From NCBI GenBank assembly GCA_041674345.1, contig JBAYVY010000257.1, forward strand, positions 1 through 5,336: a DNA stretch of 5,336 bases, given 5' to 3'. The notes under the pieces were generated by a model. That model was not told where the DNA came from. It searched no databases and saw only the letters and a program-made list of their open reading frames with translations. Positions 1 to 5,215 of this stretch are shown here, piece by piece. Positions within the stretch are counted from its first letter, which is position 1. Each line of letters starts with the position of its first letter. This DNA is from JBAYVY01 sp041674345 (lineage in GTDB: Bacteria; Planctomycetota; Phycisphaerae; Phycisphaerales; Zrk34). A program made the position numbers and the translations under genes.

Positions 1-43
1 CCCCCCACCCCCCCCCCCCACCCCCCCCCCCCCCCCCCCCCCC
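1..43. repeat. C-homopolymer tract upstream of fba
   Basis: Forty-one of the 43 bases are C, interrupted only by A at positions 7 and 20. The tract begins at the window edge, so its full length is unknown, and it ends 2 bases before the fba Shine-Dalgarno sequence. It could be a real simple-sequence repeat in the fba leader, where slippage would change promoter or leader spacing, or a low-complexity sequencing or assembly artefact at a contig end. The sequence alone cannot decide. Confidence 0.9.
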
Positions 44-45
44 TC

Positions 46-49
46 GGAG
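46..49 (+). promoter_or_regulatory. Shine-Dalgarno sequence of fba
   Basis: GGAG at 46-49 lies 6 bases before the ATG at 56. It supports that start over the in-frame ATG at 65 (Met4). No promoter is visible because everything further upstream is the C tract. Confidence 0.65.
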
Positions 50-55
50 TCCCAT

Positions 56-1084
56 ATGCCGCTGATGACCACGAAACCCATGTTCGACCTGGCTTACACC
101 GGCGGATTCGCCGTCGGCGCGTTCAACGTCAACAACATGGAAATCACCCAGGGCATCATCGACGCCTGCGCCGCCGAGCAAAGCCCGCTCATCCTGCAAA
201 TCTCCAAGGGCGCCCGTTCCTACGCCAACATGACGTATCTGCGGCATATCATTCTCGCCGCGGTCGAGGAACACCCCGAACTGCCCATCGCCATTCATCT
301 CGACCACGGCGACACCGTTGATCTGGTCAACCAGTGCATCGCCGACGGCTTCACCAGCGTGATGATCGACGGCTCGCATCACCCGTTTGCCCAGAATGTC
401 AAGCTCTCGGCTGATGCGGTGAAAGTCGCGCATGCGGCGGGCGTCACCGTCGAGGCGGAACTGGGGATGCTCGGCGGGATCGAAGAAGATGTCGTCGGCC
501 TCAGCGCGGAAGAGTATCAGAAGAACCTGCACAAGTTCCTCACCGACGCCAAGGAAGCCGCTGACTTCTGGAAACAGACCGGCATCGACTCGCTGGCCGT
601 CGCCATCGGCACCAGTCACGGCGCTTACAAGTTCAAACATGCGGCGGTGCTGGCGTTTGATCGCATTGAAGAGATCATGAAGACCTGTCCCGGCCTGCCG
701 CTGGTGATGCACGGCTCGTCCAGCGTACCGCAGGAATTCATCGACCTGATTAACAAGTACGGCGGGAACATGCCCAACGCCAAGGGCGTACCCGAAGATC
801 AGATTTCGCAGGCCGTGCGGAAGTACGGGGTGTGCAAGGTGAACATCGACACCGACCTGCGACTGGCGCTGACGGCGAAGATTCGTGAGGTGTTCGCCAA
901 AGACCCCGCTGAGTTCGACCCCCGGAAGTATTTGGGACCAGGTCGCAAAGCCATCGTCGAAATGGTCAAACGCAAGCTGCACGTGCTGAACAGCGCCGGC
1001 AAGGCCGAGCAAGTGAATGCGCAATGGAAGAAGCTGGGCGAACCCCTGCCGAACTATTACAAGAAGTGCTGCTGCCACGGCTGA
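56..1084 (+). CDS. fba: Class II fructose-1,6-bisphosphate aldolase
   Basis: This cytoplasmic, zinc-dependent enzyme of glycolysis and gluconeogenesis reversibly cleaves fructose-1,6-bisphosphate into dihydroxyacetone phosphate and glyceraldehyde-3-phosphate. The 342-residue product has the family motifs in order: HLDHGD at 81-86 (catalytic Asp83, zinc ligand His84), DGSH at 105-108, VEAELG at 132-137 (zinc-site Glu), GTSHGAYK at 185-192 (zinc ligand His188), HGSSSVP at 219-225 (zinc ligand His219 plus the phosphate loop) and NIDTDLR at 263-269 (substrate binding). Residue roles come from the family. The segment around FDPRKYLGP at 287-295 and the overall length resemble the broad bacterial class II type rather than the Calvin-cycle subtype; this is a judgement by eye. 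The protein ends in a run of three cysteines (338-340) followed by His-Gly. The gene stands alone, convergent with the minus-strand block, and has a good ribosome binding site. Confidence 0.97.
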   Translation: MPLMTTKPMFDLAYTGGFAVGAFNVNNMEITQGIIDACAAEQSPLILQISKGARSYANMTYLRHIILAAVEEHPELPIAIHLDHGDTVDLVNQCIADGFTSVMIDGSHHPFAQNVKLSADAVKVAHAAGVTVEAELGMLGGIEEDVVGLSAEEYQKNLHKFLTDAKEAADFWKQTGIDSLAVAIGTSHGAYKFKHAAVLAFDRIEEIMKTCPGLPLVMHGSSSVPQEFIDLINKYGGNMPNAKGVPEDQISQAVRKYGVCKVNIDTDLRLALTAKIREVFAKDPAEFDPRKYLGPGRKAIVEMVKRKLHVLNSAGKAEQVNAQWKKLGEPLPNYYKKCCCHG

Positions 1085-1128
1085 GCGGGTATCCAGAGCA
1101 ACCGCATTCTCATTTTTTTGATCAACAA

Positions 1129-1277
1129 GAAACGCAGAGGAAGATGGAACCACAGATAAACGCAGATGAACACCGATATGAAATTCAATTGACAAGAATC
1201 ATCTGCGTTTATCAGTGTTCATCCGTGGTTTCATATTTTTGTCTTTTCACTCCGCGTCTCCGCGCCTTCTGCGGTTC
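1129..1277. repeat. Nested inverted repeat of 10-bp modules between convergent genes
   Basis: This element fills most of the gap between fba and the membrane protein gene. The left arm (1148-1177) is three 10-bp modules: AACCACAGAT, AAACGCAGAT, GAACACCGAT. The right arm (1201-1230), read on the minus strand, is AACCACGGAT, GAACACTGAT, AAACGCAGAT. The last two modules are therefore in swapped order. Paired end to end, the arms give an imperfect 30-bp stem with a 23-base loop. A second, outer pair at 1129-1143 and 1263-1277 matches at 11 of 15 positions. A T-rich run (1229-1247) follows the stem on the plus strand, and another T run lies at 1112-1118. A bidirectional transcription terminator for the two converging genes is a plausible role but unproven. 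The wording of the repeat resembles dispersed intergenic repeats I have seen in other environmental bacterial genomes. Confidence 0.8.
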
Positions 1278-1283
1278 AATTCT

Positions 1284-1946
1284 TTAAGCGGTTTTTGTCG
1301 TCGATTTGCCGAACGCCGCGCATGCTCCGGTGGCGATCAGGGCGGCGGCGATGACGATGCCTTGCCGGGTCGCCACGGCGGCCATGTTCATGAACGGCAG
1401 GTGGTCGGCGAGTACCCACACGGTTCGCAGGGAGTCGAAGCCCAGGGCGGTTTCATCGTGGCGGGCGTCGAACAGCAGCGCCGGGCCGGCCAGCGCGGCG
1501 ATGCACAGGGCCATCATCACGATGCGCAGGACGTTTCCGCCGCGTCGTCCCAGAACGATGCACAGCAGGATGATGGTCGCGTGCATGATGACCGCCAGGT
1601 CGATGAGCAGGGTTTGGCCGACGGTCCAGCCGACCAGGAAGCGGGCCGGCCAGAGCATGACCTGAAAGACGAGCATGAAACCCCAGATGTCGGCGCCAAT
1701 GATTTTCGCGTCCGATGTTTCAACTTCCGGGGGCGGGGGTTGACTGAGGCGGATGATGGGCCAGTAGGTGGACAGGCCGATCAGCGTCATGATAAGGGTC
1801 CATTTGACGACGGGGGTGACCGCCACGCCGGTGACGGTGGCCGGGCCGTCGATCAGCCAGTTGATCGTCCAACTGGCCAGGAGCCACATCGCCCATCCGA
1901 AGACGATGGGGCGGGACATCACTTTGTCGAGGGAGGGTGAAGGCAT
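1284..1946 (-). CDS. Six-segment integral membrane protein of unknown function
   Basis: I do not recognise this family. The 220-residue product is strongly hydrophobic, with six likely membrane segments at about residues 14-32, 46-66, 86-108, 113-133, 138-159 and 196-212. A proline-rich acidic linker (around 69-77) lies between segments two and three, and the C-terminus is short and polar. No catalytic motif, nucleotide-binding site or signal peptide is visible. It is the last gene of the murB-ddl-ftsQ block, where ftsA and ftsZ often stand, so a link to the envelope or division is conceivable, but only from position. The start is uncertain. ATG at 1946 directly abuts a 7-bp repeat array, ATG at 1919 would give 211 residues starting just before the first membrane segment, and neither has a Shine-Dalgarno sequence. 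An open frame continues upstream to 2216, but that part overlaps ftsQ and translates the repeat array, so it is discarded. Confidence 0.75.
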   Translation of the reverse strand: MPSPSLDKVMSRPIVFGWAMWLLASWTINWLIDGPATVTGVAVTPVVKWTLIMTLIGLSTYWPIIRLSQPPPPEVETSDAKIIGADIWGFMLVFQVMLWPARFLVGWTVGQTLLIDLAVIMHATIILLCIVLGRRGGNVLRIVMMALCIAALAGPALLFDARHDETALGFDSLRTVWVLADHLPFMNMAAVATRQGIVIAAALIATGACAAFGKSTTKTA

Positions 1947-1947
1947 G

Positions 1948-2047
1948 GCGGGGTGCGGTATGCGGGGTGCGGGGTGCGGGGTGCGGTATGCGGGGTGGGG
2001 CCGAATCCGCAAACCGCACAGCGCATCCCGCACCTCGCACAGCGCAC
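1948..2047. repeat. Facing 7-bp tandem arrays between ftsQ and the membrane protein gene
   Basis: Seven consecutive 7-bp units cover 1948-1996: GCGGGGT, GCGGTAT, GCGGGGT three times, GCGGTAT, GCGGGGT. After a 16-bp spacer, five units in the opposite orientation cover 2013-2047: ACCGCAC, AGCGCAT, CCCGCAC, CTCGCAC, AGCGCAC. Each unit of the second array carries CGCA or a near match, the complement of the TGCG step in the first. The arrays fill the whole gap: the last unit overlaps the ftsQ stop codon by one base, and the first begins one base from the downstream ATG at 1946. A GC-rich hairpin in the transcript is expected and could act as an attenuator, terminator or processing barrier; that role is inference. 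Confidence 0.88.
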
Positions 2048-2982
2048 TACTGTCCTGAAGTGTAGCGCACTTGTTCGGCGGGGGAGTGGACCAGCGGTTG
2101 ATCGGTGAACACATCGACTTTGCATCCCCCGGCGTCGATCGCGCCGCGGGCGCTGGCGGCGACGCGGCGGAGCATCGCCAGTTTCTTCTGGGCATTCGGT
2201 TCATAGATGCCTTCATCGCCTGGGGCGCGGCCCCAACGGACCATGCCGTCGCCGGAAGTTTTTATCAGCAGGTGGGGATCGCGGGGATTGTTGCGCCCGC
2301 CGTAGTTGGCCACGTCGATGCCGCGCACCTGATCGGCGAAGGGCTGATCCATCAGCAGGCGCGCCAGTCGCAGCGCCGCGGTGATGTCGGCTCCGGGCCA
2401 GAGTTGACCTTGCGTCGGCGGGGCGGCGGCGCAGCCGGTGATCGCGGGCATGCTGAGCTGTTGGAGTTGGTCCAATGTGTAAACGCCCGGCAGGCGATGC
2501 GCCTGTGCGTCGATCAGGTGGAAGCCATCCTTCGCCCCGACGAGCGCGGCCGGTTCACGGAAATAGGCCAGCACCAGCACCCGCCCGGCGCGATACCGCT
2601 CGACCCGCGCGACCTGTCGGACCCAAGGGTTGGCGGCCAGCAGATGCTCGGCGGTCACCAGCGACTTACGATCCAGCGGATCGTTGCTGATGACGCCGGC
2701 CAGTTGTTGTTTCATGCGTTCGAGGTGGGCGGGGGGCATCCATGCGGGCACCTGAACGAACACCACAGTGGGCGGGGTCGCTTCATCGCGTCCGACCTGA
2801 TGCATGAGCGCCTCGCGGCCCATCACATAGCCGAAGCCGAGCAATGTGAAAACGCCGATGACGAACGTGACGCGCAGCAGCGGGTACCAGCGGGCCGGGT
2901 CCCATGTCGAAGTTTGCTTCGCCTGTTTGACCCACTGCCGCCTGGGCTTTTTCTTTTGGGATGATCCGAGGAACCAACTCAT
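2047..2982 (-). CDS. ftsQ: FtsQ/DivIB-like cell division protein
   Basis: FtsQ is a bitopic inner-membrane protein that recruits the FtsB-FtsL pair and later divisome proteins. The 311-residue product has the expected layout: a short basic cytoplasmic N-terminus (KKKPRR at 10-15), one membrane segment at about 33-54, a POTRA-like region at about 72-145 containing the signature-like NPWVRQVARVERY (118-130), and an extracytoplasmic beta-type domain to about residue 295. Similarity outside the POTRA region is weak, so the call rests on architecture and on position directly after ddl, as in many dcw clusters. The start at 2982 was chosen because the upstream in-frame extension to 3090 translates the intergenic repeat into an implausible sequence. 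No Shine-Dalgarno sequence precedes it. The gap to ddl is 127 bp and the next gene follows after a 100-bp repeat. An alternative is another POTRA-bearing envelope protein, which is less likely. Confidence 0.78.
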   Translation of the reverse strand: MSWFLGSSQKKKPRRQWVKQAKQTSTWDPARWYPLLRVTFVIGVFTLLGFGYVMGREALMHQVGRDEATPPTVVFVQVPAWMPPAHLERMKQQLAGVISNDPLDRKSLVTAEHLLAANPWVRQVARVERYRAGRVLVLAYFREPAALVGAKDGFHLIDAQAHRLPGVYTLDQLQQLSMPAITGCAAAPPTQGQLWPGADITAALRLARLLMDQPFADQVRGIDVANYGGRNNPRDPHLLIKTSGDGMVRWGRAPGDEGIYEPNAQKKLAMLRRVAASARGAIDAGGCKVDVFTDQPLVHSPAEQVRYTSGQ

Positions 2983-2992
2983 AATGAATAAG

Positions 2993-3096
2993 CCAACAGC
3001 CACGAGCCAACAGGGAACAGAGCAAGCGGACGGTGGCGGATATCGCATGATTGCGCAGCCCGGCCCGCCTGTTGGCCGTTGGCTGTTCACTGTTGG
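2993..3096. repeat. Facing 7-bp tandem arrays between ddl and ftsQ
   Basis: The left array at 2993-3020 is four 7-bp units: CCAACAG, CCACGAG, CCAACAG, GGAACAG. The right array at 3069-3096 is four inverse units: CTGTTGG, CCGTTGG, CTGTTCA, CTGTTGG. The longest paired block is 3005-3020 against 3083-3098, with 15 of 16 matching bases. The spacer is 48 bp. The element lies in the 127-bp gap, about 13 bp after the ddl stop codon and 10 bp before the ftsQ start, occupying the place where a ribosome binding site for ftsQ would be expected. Confidence 0.85.
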
Positions 3097-3109
3097 CTCT
3101 CACCTCTTA

Positions 3110-4009
3110 TTATCGGCCAACCGGTGTTTGTAACGCCAGTTTGACGAGTTTATCGCACAGGGCCGGCATTTCGATGCCGGACTTTCTCGCCGCCATCGGC
3201 AGCAGCGAATGCGTCGTGAAGCCGGGCATGGTGTTGATTTCCAGCATCCAGGGCCTGTTTTGAGCATCAACGATGAAATCCACCCGCGACAGATGCCGGC
3301 AACCCAGCCCCCGAAAAAGGGTCACGGCATCACGTTGCATCGGTTCGGCGATCCCCGGAAGGACATCGAAACCGTACCGCGTGTCGTCCCGGCTGTATTT
3401 CGCCTGGTAGTCGTAAAACATCACACTTGGAATGATTTCAATGACCGGCAGGGCGCGGTCGTCGAAGATGCCCACCGTCATTTCACGCCCCCCGATGAAC
3501 CGCTCGGCCATCACCCGCGGGTGGCGACCATGCAACTCGGCCCGCGCTTGGGTCACGTCTTGCTCGGCGTGGCAAATGAACACGCCGACGCTGCTGCCTT
3601 CGTTCAGGGGTTTAATGACCACCGGAAGTTGAAGTGTCAGCGCGTCGGACCGGGTAAGAATCTGCCAGTCGGGGGTGGGCACGCCCAGTTGCCGGGCGAT
3701 CTGCTTGGTGGCGACCTTGTCCATCGCGGCACTGGCGGCCTTGCTGCCGCAGCCGACGAACGGCACGCCGCGCTGTTCGAGCAATTGTTGCAAAGGCCCG
3801 CCCTCGCCGAACGCGCCGTGCAGCACGGGGAACACCACGTCGAAGGTTTCATCAAGGGCGGAGGTGTCATCCGGCAGAATGTCGCGTTCAATGGTGCGAT
3901 GACCGGCGGCCCGCAGAGCGCCGGCCACCTGGGCCGCGCTGACCAGCGAAACATCACGTTCGCGGTCCGGCCCGCCGCCGAGTACCAGTACGATGAGTTT
4001 GTCCGTCAT
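3110..4009 (-). CDS. ddl: D-alanine--D-alanine ligase
   Basis: This cytoplasmic ATP-grasp enzyme joins two D-alanines; the dipeptide is then added to the UDP-MurNAc tripeptide by MurF. The 299-residue length is normal for the short (DdlB-like) form. Visible features are the glycine-rich N-terminus with ERDVSLVS at 17-24 (Glu17 binds the first D-Ala), HGAFGEGG at 64-71, KPLNEGSSVGV at 133-143, FYDYQAKYS at 198-206, SRVD at 241-244 and LEINTMPGFTTHSLL at 256-270 (metal ligands Glu257 and Asn259). Tyr205 aligns with Tyr216 of E. coli DdlB, the residue associated with dipeptide rather than D-Ala-D-lactate synthesis, so ordinary vancomycin-sensitive termini are predicted. The ATG at 4009 was preferred to the longer frame from 4093 because it has the best ribosome binding site in the window and the extension only translates repeats. 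It lies downstream of murB and upstream of ftsQ. Confidence 0.96.
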   Translation of the reverse strand: MTDKLIVLVLGGGPDRERDVSLVSAAQVAGALRAAGHRTIERDILPDDTSALDETFDVVFPVLHGAFGEGGPLQQLLEQRGVPFVGCGSKAASAAMDKVATKQIARQLGVPTPDWQILTRSDALTLQLPVVIKPLNEGSSVGVFICHAEQDVTQARAELHGRHPRVMAERFIGGREMTVGIFDDRALPVIEIIPSVMFYDYQAKYSRDDTRYGFDVLPGIAEPMQRDAVTLFRGLGCRHLSRVDFIVDAQNRPWMLEINTMPGFTTHSLLPMAARKSGIEMPALCDKLVKLALQTPVGR

Positions 4010-4013
4010 AATG

Positions 4014-4020
4014 CACCTCC
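4014..4020 (-). promoter_or_regulatory. Shine-Dalgarno sequence of ddl
   Basis: The minus strand reads GGAGGTG at 4020-4014, followed by CATT and the ATG at 4009. This is nearly a perfect complement of the 16S rRNA tail and fixes the ddl start. It contrasts with murB, ftsQ and the membrane protein gene, which have none. Confidence 0.85.
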
Positions 4021-4030
4021 ATGTGCTGTA

Positions 4031-4155
4031 TTTGGTGATTTGGCGATGTGGTGATTTGGTGAAAGGGCGGTGCCCGTTTCGATACTGCTTCACGACATCG
4101 CGTGGCTCACCGTCTTTATTTCACCAAATCATACATCACCAAATCACCAAATCAC
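4031..4155. repeat. Facing 8-bp tandem arrays between murB and ddl
   Basis: The left array at 4031-4062 is four 8-bp units: TTTGGTGA, TTTGGCGA, TGTGGTGA, TTTGGTGA. The right array starts at 4121 with TCACCAAA, a diverged 7-bp unit TCATACA, then TCACCAAA twice and a partial TCAC ending at 4155. The spacer is 58 bp. The right array runs into the murB gene and supplies its stop codon and last codons. Four-unit arms could pair over about 30 bp in RNA. Confidence 0.88.
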
Positions 4156-5107
4156 TTTCGCCCCACACGGCGATTTCCGTTTCCAGTTCGATGCCGGTGG
4201 TTTCCACTACTTTGAATCGGACGGCGCGGATCAATCGCAACACATCGTCGGCGGAGCCGCCGGGGTGCAGCACCAGAAAATTGGCGTGACGGTGCGACAC
4301 TTCCGCCCCGCCGAGGCGCAGGCCCTTGAGTCCCGCTTCGTCGATGAGTTGGCCGGCACCCTTGGCGGTGATGCTTTTCGGCGGGTTTTTGAACGTGCAC
4401 CCCGCCGAGTGTTCAGCCAGCGGTTGTGTTGATTTTTTATACGCGAAAATCTCTTTCACTCGATCGCGCAACTTCACGGGGTCGGTTTCGGTCAGGGTAA
4501 AGGTCGCGCCGAGGATGATCGGCTCGGCGATGTCGGTGTGCCGATAGGCGAAACCGGCCTGCGTATGGGAGCGATGGACGGGTTGGCCCAGACGGTCGAG
4601 GCAGTGGACGGCGGCGGTGACGGAGCCGATGTCGCCATATTTTCCGCCGCAGTTCATATGGATCGCCCCGCCGACCGACGCGGGGATGCCCGCCAGCGGT
4701 TCCAGACCAGCCAGTCCGTCGCGGGCGGTGGTCATGATGAGTTTGGCCAGATCGACGCCTGCGCCGGCGATGATGTGCCGCTGTTCGCCCCCGGAAGTGG
4801 CGGGTGCGTATTCGATGTTGTTGAACGCGGGTGCGTCGAGTTGGATGACCAGGCCGGTGACACCGGTGTCGGCGACCAGGAGATTCGCGCCGCTGCCAAG
4901 GACGTACACGGGGACATCGCTGTCGGCGCAGCGACGGAGGAGAGCGGCGACCTGTTCGGGGCCGGTGGGATGCGCGAGACAGGATGCCGCGCCGCCGGTG
5001 CCGTACCAGGTGAGCGGGCCGATCGGGGCGTCGAAATCATGCGGCAAAGTCAGACCGGCGAACAGCGATTCGATTCGCCGGCGGATGACATCAGCGTTTG
5101 AAACCAT
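4136..5107 (-). CDS. murB: UDP-N-acetylenolpyruvoylglucosamine reductase
   Basis: This cytoplasmic FAD enzyme uses NADPH to reduce UDP-GlcNAc-enolpyruvate to UDP-MurNAc, the second committed step of peptidoglycan precursor synthesis. The 323-residue product shows WYGTGG at 34-39, the FAD-binding LGSGANLL at 70-77, GIPASVGGAIHMNCGGKYG at 140-158, AYRHTD at 187-192, the active-site loop SAGCTFKNP at 234-242, KGLRLGGAEVSHRHANF at 261-277 and a conserved late Glu near 311. The proton-donating Ser of E. coli MurB (Ser229) corresponds by eye to Cys237. The GLRLGGAEVSHRHANF region fits the shorter type II group. The final residues after about 318 are encoded by the 8-bp repeat array. The ATG at 5107 has no Shine-Dalgarno sequence but sits 7 bases after an extended -10 motif. 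As first gene of the minus-strand block it probably leads transcription into ddl and ftsQ. Confidence 0.96.
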   Translation of the reverse strand: MVSNADVIRRRIESLFAGLTLPHDFDAPIGPLTWYGTGGAASCLAHPTGPEQVAALLRRCADSDVPVYVLGSGANLLVADTGVTGLVIQLDAPAFNNIEYAPATSGGEQRHIIAGAGVDLAKLIMTTARDGLAGLEPLAGIPASVGGAIHMNCGGKYGDIGSVTAAVHCLDRLGQPVHRSHTQAGFAYRHTDIAEPIILGATFTLTETDPVKLRDRVKEIFAYKKSTQPLAEHSAGCTFKNPPKSITAKGAGQLIDEAGLKGLRLGGAEVSHRHANFLVLHPGGSADDVLRLIRAVRFKVVETTGIELETEIAVWGESDLVIW

Positions 5108-5114
5108 GCGGGTA

Positions 5115-5123
5115 ATGATATCA
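5115..5123 (-). promoter_or_regulatory. Extended -10 promoter for murB (candidate, leaderless)
   Basis: The minus strand reads TGATATCAT at 5123-5115: a TG dinucleotide, one base, then TATCAT, differing from the consensus TATAAT by one base. Exactly 7 bases separate it from the murB ATG, so transcription would begin at or next to the A of the start codon. No -35 box is evident at the usual distance, which extended -10 promoters tolerate. The lack of a ribosome binding site agrees with a leaderless message. Confidence 0.45.
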
Positions 5124-5127
5124 GCGC

Positions 5128-5156
5128 TTGGCGTGGGGGGCGTGGTCGGCTAGACT
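5128..5156 (+). promoter_or_regulatory. Sigma-70-type promoter for the lipoprotein gene (candidate)
   Basis: TTGGCG at 5128-5133 and TAGACT at 5151-5156 each match four of six consensus bases and are 17 bp apart, the optimal spacing. Transcription would start near 5163 and give a leader of about 60 bases. The promoter lies back to back with the proposed murB promoter, so the two could share control. Confidence 0.45.
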
Positions 5157-5166
5157 GTGGGGACAG

Positions 5167-5186
5167 GGTTCTGAACGTCAGGAACC
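5167..5186 (+). promoter_or_regulatory. Small hairpin in the lipoprotein leader
   Basis: GGTTCTGA at 5167-5174 pairs with TCA and GAACC at 5178-5186, with one bulged G at 5181 and an ACG loop. It lies within the predicted leader, 26 bases before the ribosome binding site and not overlapping it. It is short and has no following T run, so it is not a terminator; chance cannot be excluded. Confidence 0.3.
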
Positions 5187-5211
5187 GGTTTCGGGTCGCT
5201 ACACTTTTTAT

Positions 5212-5215
5212 GGAG
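5212..5215 (+). promoter_or_regulatory. Shine-Dalgarno sequence of the lipoprotein gene
   Basis: GGAG at 5212-5215 lies 7 bases before the ATG at 5223 and supports that start. Confidence 0.65.

Noticed and set aside
1129..1277. Insertion sequence or transposon remnant
   Set aside because: No transposase fragment and no flanking target duplication are visible. A small non-coding mobile element cannot be fully excluded without genome copies.
1215..1940. Plus-strand open frame (241 codons) opposite the membrane protein gene
   Set aside because: It starts within the intergenic repeat and translates into an Asp-Gly-His-rich sequence without features, while the minus strand gives a coherent six-segment membrane protein.
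1947..2216. N-terminal extension of the membrane protein to 310 residues
   Set aside because: The extra 90 residues overlap the 3' end of ftsQ in another frame and then translate the 7-bp array into Pro-His-Ala repeats.
2071..2964. Long plus-strand open frame (297 codons)
   Set aside because: It is antisense to ftsQ over nearly its whole length. Its translation is a low-complexity mix of Gly, His, Arg and Asp with no domain, as expected from the opposite strand of a GC-rich gene.
2983..3090. N-terminal extension of ftsQ to 347 residues
   Set aside because: It would run through the inverted 7-bp arrays, and an FtsQ normally begins with a short basic cytoplasmic tail, as given by the start at 2982.
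2991..3099. CRISPR array
   Set aside because: The repeats here and in the other gaps are 7-10 bp, degenerate and without spacers inside each array, and the two arrays face each other. No cas-like gene is present.
3209..4054. Long plus-strand open frame (281 codons)
   Set aside because: It is antisense to ddl, which has unmistakable ligase motifs and a strong ribosome binding site; the plus-strand translation shows no family.
4538..5101. Plus-strand open frame opposite murB (187 codons)
   Set aside because: It is fully antisense to murB and has no recognisable domain.
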